Shown here one piece after another: positions 8,979-16,182 of a stretch of 64,000 bases of DNA; within the stretch, counting starts at the first letter, position 1, and each line of letters opens with the position of its first letter. Source of the DNA: Planctomycetota bacterium (GTDB lineage Bacteria > Planctomycetota > UBA1135 > GCA-002686595); NCBI GenBank assembly GCA_020847695.1, contig JADLBP010000211.1, positions 1-64,000 of the forward strand, read 5' to 3'. Under the pieces are notes generated by a model, which was not told the origin of the DNA, ran no database searches, and worked only from the letters and a program-made list of their open reading frames with translations. The position numbers and the translations under genes were made by a program.

Positions 8979-9596
8979 ATGTTCAAAGCTATTTCGATCG
9001 TCCCGATCTTCGCCTCGTTCCTCGCGGCGCTCGCGTACCAGACCGAGCACGAGCAGTCGCGCACTGCTGCGACTCCCGTCCAACTCGTCGCCGCGCATGC
9101 CGCCACGGTGGTGAACCCGCTGGCGATCCGCGCGAGCTTCGACGCCGACACCCAGTGGTCCGACGTGTTCGAAGTGCTCGAGTCGGAGGTCGCCAATCCG
9201 GAGGCACGGGAACGTCTCGGGGCGCTGGTCGGGGAGCTCCAGGCCCTGGCGTACCAGGGCGAAGCCGGTGTGGACGGCTTCAACGCCGTGCTCGAACTCA
9301 CGATGGAGGAGTTTTGGATCCTGACCGAGGAGGTCGGCTCGCTGAGCCACGCCGAGCGCGATCTCGTCTTCGACGTGCTGATGGCCGCGATCGTGAACTT
9401 CCCGATGGCGGAGGGGACGACCCAATGGGTCGTGACCGAGACCCGCGTGGGAGAGAAGTGCAAGACCCCGTCGACGGCGACGTGCATGGATGCCAAACCG
9501 AAGCAAACCTGCATCAAGAAGAAGGAGCAGAAGAAGCAGAAGGACGGCACCTACGTCGACACCGGCAAGGTCAAGTGCGAGACGGGCTCCGTCTGA
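8979..9596 (+). CDS. Small exported protein with four conserved cysteines (copy A)
   Basis: The 205-residue protein begins with a short signal peptide (hydrophobic residues 4-18, likely cleavage after ALA near residue 19). An acidic helical middle part follows, with motifs such as TQWSDV, EEFWILTEE and ERDLVFDVLM. The lysine-rich tail has four cysteines and ends DGTYVDTGKVKCETGS. Copy B has all four cysteines and the same ending, so they may form disulfides or bind a ligand. Changes between the copies include synonymous ones (for example GCT/GCC and ATT/ATC near the start), which supports real coding. The start has a good AGGAG site. No known family was recognised; function unknown. Confidence 0.82.
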   Translation: MFKAISIVPIFASFLAALAYQTEHEQSRTAATPVQLVAAHAATVVNPLAIRASFDADTQWSDVFEVLESEVANPEARERLGALVGELQALAYQGEAGVDGFNAVLELTMEEFWILTEEVGSLSHAERDLVFDVLMAAIVNFPMAEGTTQWVVTETRVGEKCKTPSTATCMDAKPKQTCIKKKEQKKQKDGTYVDTGKVKCETGSV

Positions 9597-9660
9597 TGCC
9601 TCCTGCGCTGTGAGGCTCGCCCACTGGCGCGTCGTCGTCCTCTGGAGTGCGGCCGTGGTT

Positions 9661-9678
9661 CGGAGCGAAAGAGCTCCG
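9661..9678 (+). terminator. Hairpin downstream of copy A
   Basis: CGGAGC-GAAAGA-GCTCCG forms a perfect 6-bp stem with a 6-nt loop 65 bp after the stop codon. The matching place in unit B has the same stem with loop GAGAGA. No T-run follows, so it may be a processing or weak termination structure. Confidence 0.35.
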
Positions 9679-9817
9679 AGCGCGGCCGCTCCCTTTCGGC
9701 CGATGCTCCACGTCGAACCACCGGTGGCGAAGCTCGGCACGGTGCCAGCCGGAACCGCGCAGCGATAGCGGATCCGGCTCCGCGATCCCGACGCGGGCCC
9801 AAGCCCGAGCGCTCGCG

Positions 9818-9864
9818 CCGTCAGCGCTCGCTGTCGCTCGCCGGCCGAAAGCGGCCGGTGACGC
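9818..9864. repeat. 47-bp palindromic element, copy 2
   Basis: It matches the element at 8407-8453 with a few substitutions, keeps the perfect CCGGCCG/CGGCCGG hairpin, and ends TGACGC. It separates duplication units A and B. Confidence 0.8.
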
Positions 9865-10260
9865 GGTGGTGGACCTGTCCAGTGCGCGTTGACGTCGCGG
9901 TCGGACGAGATCGTGAAACCAATCGCGTGCGATCGGCCGGCTTCGCGCGTCGTCCGAGCTCCGTTCGCGTGCCAGCGCGTTGCTCGGGCTCGATGGCGGA
10001 GCTCGGTGCGCGGAGCGGACGACGATCCGGTGCCGGGACGGCGAACGCCGGCTCGCTCCACGGCGTTGCAGTTCGATGATCGCGGGATCGACGCCGCGAT
10101 GTGCTCTCTCTCCTCGGTCAGGCGCTGGCTCCGGCGCTCGACCTCGCGCACGCAGTCCGCGAGCACGCGCGCTGGCGCCGCGTGCAAGGCGCGGTGAACG
10201 GCGAGCGTCGCACGACGCGGTCGCGCAGCTGCGGGCGCCTCTGGACCTCGGCGACGCTAG

Positions 10261-10388
10261 GAATCGCGGATCGATGCAACCTGGCGCGGGTTCCGGCGGC
10301 AATCCCGAGGACGGACTGCTTCGGGTCCGGAGGCCCGCTCGAGGCCTCGGCGAAGCGGGCCGGTTGCCCAGGAATCCAGGAGAATCCG
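10261..10388 (+). promoter_or_regulatory. Conserved leader of duplicated gene B
   Basis: This is the counterpart of 8851-8978, with 126 of 128 bases identical. It carries the same hairpin arms and the same AGGAG ribosome binding site before ATG 10389. Confidence 0.5.
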
Positions 10389-11009
10389 ATGCTCAAAGCC
10401 ATCTCGATCGTCCCGATCTTCGCCTCGTTCCTCGCGGCGCTCGCTTACCAGACCGAGCACGAGCAGCCGCGCAGTGCTGCGACTCCCGTCCAACTCGTCG
10501 CCGCGCATGCCGTCGCGGTGGTGAACCCGCTGGCTATCCGCGCGAGCGCCGCCGCCGATACCCAGTGGTCCGACGTGTACGAGGTGCTGGAGTCGGAGGT
10601 CGCCGATCCGGACGCACGGGAGCGGCTCGGGGTGCTCATCGGGAAGCTCGAGACCCTGGCCTACGCGGGCGACGCCGGTGTGGCCGACTTCAACGCCTTG
10701 CTCGAAGCCACGATCGACGAGTTCTGGATCCTGACCGAGGAGGATGGGTTGCTGAGCTACGGCGAGCGCGATCTCGTCTTCGACGTGCTGATGGACGCGA
10801 TCGCGAGCTTCCCGATGGCGGACGACACGGTCATTTGGGAGAAGGACGCGGCAACCCTCTCGAAAGCCAAGTGCAAGAACAAGACGGAGTGCGACGTGGC
10901 CGACGACGACAAGCGCACCTGCACCAGGATGAGGGAGATGAAGCGGCAGCCGGACGGCACCTACAAGGAGACCGGCAAGTTCCGGTGCGAGTCGGGGTCC
11001 CTACGCTGA
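10389..11009 (+). CDS. Small exported protein with four conserved cysteines (copy B)
   Basis: The 206-residue paralogue of the protein at 8979 shares its signal peptide almost unchanged, as well as the acidic middle part (TQWSDVYEVLESEV, DEFWILTEE, ERDLVFDVLMDAI). The tail has diverged most (CKNKTECDVADDDKRTC), yet it keeps four cysteines and the ending DGTYKETGKFRCESGS. Substitutions are concentrated in the C-terminal third, as if the two exported proteins recognise different partners while export and expression stay the same. The start is fixed by the conserved AGGAG site and by alignment with copy A. No family was recognised; function unknown. Confidence 0.82.
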   Translation: MLKAISIVPIFASFLAALAYQTEHEQPRSAATPVQLVAAHAVAVVNPLAIRASAAADTQWSDVYEVLESEVADPDARERLGVLIGKLETLAYAGDAGVADFNALLEATIDEFWILTEEDGLLSYGERDLVFDVLMDAIASFPMADDTVIWEKDAATLSKAKCKNKTECDVADDDKRTCTRMREMKRQPDGTYKETGKFRCESGSLR

Positions 11010-11077
11010 TGCCTCCCGCGCCGACGCTCGTGCACTACGGCGTCTTCGACTTCTTGGGAGCGGCCACGGCCGCGGTC

Positions 11078-11095
11078 CGGAGCGAGAGAGCTCCG
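11078..11095 (+). terminator. Hairpin downstream of copy B
   Basis: CGGAGC-GAGAGA-GCTCCG is a perfect 6-bp stem at the position equivalent to 9661-9678. The stem is conserved while the loop changed by one base, which suggests selection on structure. No T-run follows. Confidence 0.35.
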
Positions 11096-11174
11096 ACCGC
11101 GGCCGCTCCGCTTCGGCGCAGGCTCCGCAGCACGGCTCGGTAGCGCTGCGGAAGGGCTCGTCCGGGCGCTCGCG

Positions 11175-11221
11175 CCGTCAGCGCTCGCTGTCGCTCGCCG
11201 GCCGAAAGCGGCCGCTGACGC
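11175..11221. repeat. 47-bp palindromic element, copy 3, overlapping a gene end
   Basis: This copy starts CCGTCA and ends TGACGC, with the core hairpin present (one arm base changed to CGGCCGC). It lies inside the 3' end of the minus-strand gene 11178-12236 and supplies its stop codon and last 13-14 residues (GRFRPASDSER). Confidence 0.75.
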
Positions 11222-12236
11222 GCTGCGTTCCGCTCCACGCGAGGTCGAGCACCATCCGCGAGCCGCTCCCGGTCGGCACGACGATGCGTTGCGTGCGATG
11301 GAGCTCGAACTCGATGTCGACTTCCGCCGGCACACCGCGCGCGAGGTCCCAGTGCACGCGCCCGGTGGCAGCGACGCCGACCGTCTCGACGACGGAATCG
11401 GGACGCGCGGGATAGAAGGCGAGCTTCGGGCGCTCGTCGGCGAGGTCGGGCGTGCGGTCGCGCTCCCATTCGACGCGTCCGCGGAGCGCGAGCTCGGCGA
11501 AGCGCCCCGCTTCCGTCTCGAGCACGTCGCGGAGTTCCACACGTAGGTCGGCGTCCTGCGCCTCGACGTCGCCGCGCGTCGACCACGGTCGCACGACTCC
11601 CCCGAGCTCGTCCTCGAACTCGAACGCAGCGCCGGGTTCGAGCAACGCGCCGAGCACGTTCGCGTCGACGTGCCACGCGCTCCCGCGCCCGACCGCGCGT
11701 CCCGGCGCGAGCTCGGCGAGTTCGTCGACGACCGTCGGTCGCAACGCGTCCGCCGCGGCCGGCGATGTCGGGTCGGGCACGACCGTACACGCATGGCTCG
11801 CGCGTTCGGAGTCCCACGCGTAGTTCGCGTCGCGGCCCACGAGCGGCGAGCGTGCGAGCAGCGGGCGCGTGCGATCGACGCGTTCCGGCGCGATGAACGA
11901 CCCCGAGGCGTCGCGTTCGAGCTCGAGTTCGACGAACCGGCACTGCCCGACGAGAGAGCGCGCGCCGTCGGTCGCCTCGACCGAATCGCTCCAACGCAGC
12001 CTCACGCGTTCGCGTGCCGTGCGGTCGAGGCCTTGCGCGAGGTCCCAGCCCGGCGCGCCGAGTTCGGCGTCGTCGAAGCGCAGCGTGAAGGTGTCGAGTC
12101 GCCACTCCGACTCCACGTCGAAGCTGACGACGGTTCGACCGGGCGCGACGATCGCATCGATGCGCACTCGGTCGTCGTCCGACGTCCACGGCGTGAGCCC
12201 ACAGAGCAGCACGAGGGCGAGAGCAAGCGTTCGCAT
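11178..12236 (-). CDS. Exported protein of unknown function
   Basis: The 352-residue protein starts with a signal peptide (MRTLALALVLLCGLTPW). The mature part is rich in beta-type, acidic sequence and looks like a pair of beta-sandwich halves; phrases such as TVVSFDVESEWRLDTF and GRVHWDLARGVPAEVDIEFEL are typical of surface or lipid-facing domains with unknown ligands. No catalytic motif was recognised. ATG 12236 was chosen because it starts the signal peptide; the frame extends upstream without plausible sequence. The last residues come from a palindromic repeat element, so the original C-terminus may have been replaced. It is divergent from the gene at 12457, with 220 bp between the starts. 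Confidence 0.7.
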   Translation of the reverse strand: MRTLALALVLLCGLTPWTSDDDRVRIDAIVAPGRTVVSFDVESEWRLDTFTLRFDDAELGAPGWDLAQGLDRTARERVRLRWSDSVEATDGARSLVGQCRFVELELERDASGSFIAPERVDRTRPLLARSPLVGRDANYAWDSERASHACTVVPDPTSPAAADALRPTVVDELAELAPGRAVGRGSAWHVDANVLGALLEPGAAFEFEDELGGVVRPWSTRGDVEAQDADLRVELRDVLETEAGRFAELALRGRVEWERDRTPDLADERPKLAFYPARPDSVVETVGVAATGRVHWDLARGVPAEVDIEFELHRTQRIVVPTGSGSRMVLDLAWSGTQRVSGRFRPASDSER

Positions 12237-12443
12237 GCCGCCGACGATCGCGCGCGGCGTGCCGGAACACGACGCAGGACTCCCGATCGCGACGAGTCGC
12301 GCGCCGAACCGAGCGCGTCCGTCGCTCGCCGAGTCCGTTCGCGCGCCGTCCGAGGGCTCGCGCGCGACGCGGACCTCGACTCGCGCCCGCCGCGCGGCAC
12401 GCGGCGCGCCGGCTCGGGCCCGATGCACACCGATCTGGCTTGG

Positions 12444-12449
12444 TAGGCT
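12444..12449 (+). promoter_or_regulatory. Candidate -10 hexamer TAGGCT
   Basis: TAGGCT lies 7 bp before the ATG at 12457, so a transcript starting at the usual distance would be nearly leaderless. No clear -35 was seen. The hexamer resembles TAGACT and TAGGAT found before other genes in the window. Confidence 0.25.
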
Positions 12450-12456
12450 GTGCCCG

Positions 12457-14547
12457 ATGTTCCCTGCCGCGCTCTTGCTGGCCCTCGCGAGCCTCGCGAC
12501 CGTTCCCGCACCGTCCGCCGCGAACGCGCGGACTCCCGACGTCGCGCAGTCCTTGGCGGCGCTCGCGGCGCCGCGCGCGGGGGAGCGCGAGGAGGCCGAG
12601 CGTTGGCTCGCGCTGCACCTCTCGTCGAGCGACTTCGCCGCGGTCGCCGAGTTCCTGCCGCGCGCCGAGTTCGAGGCGCGCGCGCGACTGGCGCAGGCGC
12701 TCGGCGCCGACGCGCGGCACTTCGACCTCGCGCGCAGGCTCGCGCTCTCGAGCGACGTCGCGGTGCGCACCTGCGGAGTGCGCGCCACTCGGACCTTGGT
12801 CGAGCGCTGGCTCGGCGCGCCCGACGGACCGCCGACCGCCGACCTCGGCGGCGAACGACTGACTCGCGACGCGGCGTTGACGTTCCGGCTCCGGCTCGAC
12901 GGACGTTCGCTCGAGGAGCTCGTCGATCTCGTCGCGCGCCGCGCCGGCCGCGCTGGCGGCGTGCTCGAGGGCGGCGAGCCGGTGCCCGTCTGGATCGACC
13001 TCGGGCTCGCGGCGGACGCCGAGCGGCCGTTCGAAGGCAGCGCCGCGTTGCTCGGCCCGTGGGACGAGCTGCTGACATCGCTCGCGAGCGCGTTCGACGC
13101 GCGCGTGACGCTCTACGGGTCCGCCGACGGCCGCGCGTTCGCGATGCTGAGCCGTCGCGCGTCGGGCGCGGTGCCGGGTTCGGTCACCGAGTGGCTCTTG
13201 GTGCGCAGCCGCGTCGCGCTCGAAGCGCCGGACGCCGGCGAGCGCGAGCGTGCGGCGCGCGCTCTCGCCGTCGCGGACTTCCCGCCGGCGCTCGCGTTGC
13301 TCGCGGAGCGTTGGCGCGAGCAAGCGGATCCCGCGATGCTCTCCGGGTTGGCGCTCGCGGCCGCGCGCGGGCGAGTCGCGTCGGAGCTCGTGTCCCAGGA
13401 CGCCGCGCGCGCGCTGGTGCGCCGTGCGGAGACCGCGCTCGCCGCCGGCGGATCGCGCGCACGCTTCCTCGCCGCCGAGTGCGCGCGCGCGCTGGCGAAC
13501 GTGCGCGATGCGCTCGACGGCTCGCGGCCGCTCGACGTGCTCGGCGAAGGCCTCGACGGTGCGTCGCTCGCGGCGCGCACGTGGCGCTTGCGGGCCGCGC
13601 GGCTCGCGGGCGCGAACGTGCCGGCGCTCGATGCGCTCGCGCGCGAGCTCGTCCTCGCGGATCCGCCGGTCGGCGCGCGCGCGCCGGACGTCGAACGCGC
13701 GCTCGCCGCCGCCGCCGCGTTCGAGTACCTCGCCGCGCGCGGACTCGCCGCCGGGCTCGCGTTCGCCGAGCCCGCTGCGTGGCTCGCCGCCGAATCCGCG
13801 CGCGGGCGCGGTCCGACGTTCGTCGCGGCGTGGGCGCGCGCCGGGCTCGCGTTGCCCGACGCGTGGCGTCGGCCCGAGCTCGGGCCCGAGCTCGCGTTCG
13901 CCGTCTTCGCCGCCGGCTGGGACGGCGCGAGCGCCGAGCCCGCGACCGTCGCTCGTTTTCGCGCGGCGTTGCGGACCGACGCGCTCTCCCTCGCGACCGC
14001 TGACGCGTGGCTCGAGGAATGGCGTCAGAGCGGACGGCGCGACGGCGTCGCGGCGTTGGTCGACGCGGCGCTCGCGAGCGCGGTCGACGCGTCGGAACGC
14101 GATGCGCTCGAGCGCTTGGAGGCTCGGCTCGGGCGCGTCCAGGGCGCTCGCGCGAAGGAGCTCGGCGAGCGCTGGCTCGCCGCGTCCGAGCCCGACTGGG
14201 TCGCGCTCGGCTCGCTCGCGGCGTCGCCGGTCGGCGTCCAGGTCCGCCAGCGCCTGACTGCGGCGCTCGCCGCGCTCGGCGAACCGGCGAACGCCGCCGC
14301 CGCCGGGCCCGCCGGGCCCGCCGGGCCGCTCGGACGGGGGATCGAGCGCGCGTTCGCGGTGCTCTACGCCGCGGGCAACGAGCTCGGCGCCTCCGATTTC
14401 GAGCGCAGGCTCGCCGCCGTGCTCCCGAAGGGCGTCCCAGGGCCCCTGGAGCGCTTCGCAGAAGCGCGGGCGGCCGGCGCTTGGCCGGTGTCGCCGTCGC
14501 GCCGGCCGATCGACCTCGCCGCGAAGGACCTCCAGGACGGGTTCTAG
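12457..14547 (+). CDS. Exported helical-repeat (HEAT-like) protein
   Basis: The 696-residue protein starts with a signal peptide (residues 1-22, ending APSAANA). A short folded part containing a beta-rich segment at about residues 145-240 precedes a long alanine/leucine/arginine-rich helical solenoid. Helix pairs such as ERERAARALAVADFPPALALLAERW suggest HEAT-like repeats. A collagen-like GPAGPAGPLG stretch appears near residue 615. No catalytic residues were recognised. The composition is extremely GC-rich, so antisense frames stay open, but only this frame has a signal peptide. It may be a scaffold in the periplasm; the function is unknown. It precedes the BY-kinase-like gene by 98 bp and could share its transcript. 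Confidence 0.75.
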   Translation: MFPAALLLALASLATVPAPSAANARTPDVAQSLAALAAPRAGEREEAERWLALHLSSSDFAAVAEFLPRAEFEARARLAQALGADARHFDLARRLALSSDVAVRTCGVRATRTLVERWLGAPDGPPTADLGGERLTRDAALTFRLRLDGRSLEELVDLVARRAGRAGGVLEGGEPVPVWIDLGLAADAERPFEGSAALLGPWDELLTSLASAFDARVTLYGSADGRAFAMLSRRASGAVPGSVTEWLLVRSRVALEAPDAGERERAARALAVADFPPALALLAERWREQADPAMLSGLALAAARGRVASELVSQDAARALVRRAETALAAGGSRARFLAAECARALANVRDALDGSRPLDVLGEGLDGASLAARTWRLRAARLAGANVPALDALARELVLADPPVGARAPDVERALAAAAAFEYLAARGLAAGLAFAEPAAWLAAESARGRGPTFVAAWARAGLALPDAWRRPELGPELAFAVFAAGWDGASAEPATVARFRAALRTDALSLATADAWLEEWRQSGRRDGVAALVDAALASAVDASERDALERLEARLGRVQGARAKELGERWLAASEPDWVALGSLAASPVGVQVRQRLTAALAALGEPANAAAAGPAGPAGPLGRGIERAFAVLYAAGNELGASDFERRLAAVLPKGVPGPLERFAEARAAGAWPVSPSRRPIDLAAKDLQDGF

Positions 14548-14645
14548 GCGCCCGGGCGCTGGGAACCCGCTCGTCCGCGCCGGAATCGGCTTGGGGGTTG
14601 GATTGTCGGCGGCCGATCAGCAAGCTTCTCCCGCCTCACACGACC

Positions 14646-15356
14646 ATGTCGACCTCCAAGACCACCGCGGACAACGCTCCCCTCCAAGTCGCCGACCCCG
14701 AGGAGGCGCGCAAGTCGCCGATCACCGCCGAGGACGTGGTGATGGTGACCGACCCGCGCTCGCAGCGCGCCGAGCAGTACCGGACGCTGCGCAATTCGAT
14801 CGTCGCGCTGAACCCGGAGAGCGCGCCGCGCACCGTGGTGCTCACCAGCGCGCTGCGCGGCGAAGGCAAGACCGTGACCTCGGTCAACCTCGCGGTCGCG
14901 CTCGCCGAGATGCCGAACACGCGCGTGCTGATCGTCGACGCGAACCTGCACCACCCCGGCGTCGAGCGCATCATCGGGATGCCGCGGCGTCAGGGGCTCT
15001 CCGAGCTCCTGTCCGGTCGACTCTCGCTCGACCAGGCGGTGCGTCCGCTCTCGATTCCCGGCGTGTCGATCCTCGGCGCCGGCGCGACGCCGAAGAATCC
15101 TTCGGAGCTGCTCGCGTCCGATCGCTTGAAGATCGTGCTGTCGCAGTTGAAGCAGCGCTTCAACTACGTGCTGCTCGACGCGCCGGAAGCGCTCGCGATC
15201 AGCGACGCGACGTTGCTCGGCGCGATCGCCGACGGCGTGTTGCTCGTCGTGCGCCTCGCGACGACGCCGCGCCAGTACGTCGAGCAGGCGCACAGCATGC
15301 TCGAGAACCTCGGCGGCAACGTGCTTGGCACGTGCGTCACCGGCGTCGGCGACTAG
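14646..15356 (+). CDS. CpsD/CapB-family (BY-kinase-like) ATPase
   Basis: The 236-residue protein has the P-loop fold of bacterial tyrosine kinases that control exopolysaccharide export. Visible motifs are Walker A SALRGEGKT (Lys75), a Walker A-prime VLIVDANLHHPG at about 94-105 (usually DxDxR), and a Walker B VLLDAP near 175-180 followed by SD at 186-187. The N-terminal AEQYRTLRNSI matches the oligomerisation helix. The C-terminus has no tyrosine cluster, and no Wzz-type membrane partner or polysaccharide genes adjoin. It may be a kinase lacking autophosphorylation sites or a MinD/ParA-like regulator. Its stop is 1 bp from that of the convergent SprT-like gene. Confidence 0.8.
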   Translation: MSTSKTTADNAPLQVADPEEARKSPITAEDVVMVTDPRSQRAEQYRTLRNSIVALNPESAPRTVVLTSALRGEGKTVTSVNLAVALAEMPNTRVLIVDANLHHPGVERIIGMPRRQGLSELLSGRLSLDQAVRPLSIPGVSILGAGATPKNPSELLASDRLKIVLSQLKQRFNYVLLDAPEALAISDATLLGAIADGVLLVVRLATTPRQYVEQAHSMLENLGGNVLGTCVTGVGD

Positions 15357-15357
15357 C

Positions 15358-16182
15358 TCACAGCGGGAACAGCCAGCCCTGCACCGCGCGCCACACTCCG
15401 GTGCGCGTGCGACGGACCGGCGACTTGCGCGGACGGCGCAGCAGGTGCTCGATGTGCTCGCGTTCCCACTCGAGCGCGCGCGCGTAGTCGGCGAAGGCTC
15501 GCTCCCTCGCGCGGAAACGCGGACCGTGGAAGATGCGCCGGCCGCCGCGGCCGCGCTCGTGCGGCAGCGCGGCGTGCAAGAGCTCGTGGAAGACGATGTA
15601 GCGCACGAACCAGCTCGGCACGAAGTCCTGGTCGAGGATCGGGTGGATGCGGACGAGGTGCGCGCGCGCGTCGTAGCTGCCGAGGCGCAGCGAGCGGCGC
15701 GCGGGGCGTCGGCCCGCGCGACCGAACGTGATCGCAGGCGGCGGCGACGCCGCGAAGTCCGCGGCGAATTCGGTGCGCACGAGCTCGTCGCGGAGCTCGA
15801 CGAGGTCGACGGTGCGCCCGAGGGTGGAGAGCTTCGCCGGATCGAGCGTCGGGCGTTCCTCGCGCGTCAGCGCCTCGTCGATCCAACGGTCGAGGTCGCG
15901 AGCCGACCGCCGCGCGCGACGGCCCGCCGAGAGCCAGCGCGCGACCGACACGCGCACGTCGTCGGGAGCGCGGCCGAAGAACTCGCTCATGTGCACGACC
16001 AGCTCGCCGCGGCCGGTGCGCACGACGCGCAGCACCGAGCTCTTGGCGCGGCCGAAGCGCACCGAAACGCGCGAGCCGAGCTCCTCGGAGAGGAACTCGG
16101 CCCAGGCGGTCTCGTCGAACTGCGGCGCGGGATCGGTCGGGCTCACGCCCGAGAGCCGAACCTCCGCGCGCGCGTTGGTCAA
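15358..16182 (-). CDS. SprT-like zinc metallopeptidase
   Basis: The 274-residue protein has the metal-binding HELLH at residues 199-203. A further histidine at about 219 (IFHGPRF) fits the third ligand of SprT-type proteases. The N-terminal half is charged and helical without a recognised domain. SprT/Spartan-like proteases cut DNA-bound or misfolded proteins; the substrate here is unknown. The start is TTG 16182, whose bases overlap the stop of the upstream gene as TTGA, so translation is probably coupled. It is an unusual partner for an exported carboxypeptidase-regulatory protein. A later start would still include the active site. Confidence 0.75.
   Translation of the reverse strand: MTNARAEVRLSGVSPTDPAPQFDETAWAEFLSEELGSRVSVRFGRAKSSVLRVVRTGRGELVVHMSEFFGRAPDDVRVSVARWLSAGRRARRSARDLDRWIDEALTREERPTLDPAKLSTLGRTVDLVELRDELVRTEFAADFAASPPPAITFGRAGRRPARRSLRLGSYDARAHLVRIHPILDQDFVPSWFVRYIVFHELLHAALPHERGRGGRRIFHGPRFRARERAFADYARALEWEREHIEHLLRRPRKSPVRRTRTGVWRAVQGWLFPL

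Larger units (their letters stand above)
8407..9678 (+). repeat. Tandem duplication unit A (offset 1,410 bp from unit B)
   Basis: The unit contains the 47-bp element, a 525-bp non-coding stretch, a small exported-protein gene and a downstream hairpin. Unit B (9818-11095) repeats the same order. Start codons lie exactly 1,410 bp apart (8979 and 10389). Similarity is highest just before the start codons and falls toward the 3' ends of the genes. Short frames inside the shared non-coding stretch change amino acids freely between copies, so they are not genes. Confidence 0.88.
9818..11095 (+). repeat. Tandem duplication unit B
   Basis: This is the second copy of the unit described at 8407-9678: palindromic element, shared non-coding stretch, identical leader, paralogous small gene and hairpin. 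Its end is followed by a third copy of the palindromic element at 11175-11221, so elements and units alternate. Confidence 0.88.

Noticed and set aside
8447-10079. Short plus-strand frames of 73 codons conserved in both leaders
   Set aside because: Nearly every base change between copies changes an amino acid, so conservation is due to DNA duplication rather than coding.
8376-10187. N-terminal extension of the accC frame into the duplicated region
   Set aside because: The AccC family starts at ATG 8375; the extension is arginine-rich and crosses the duplicated plus-strand genes.
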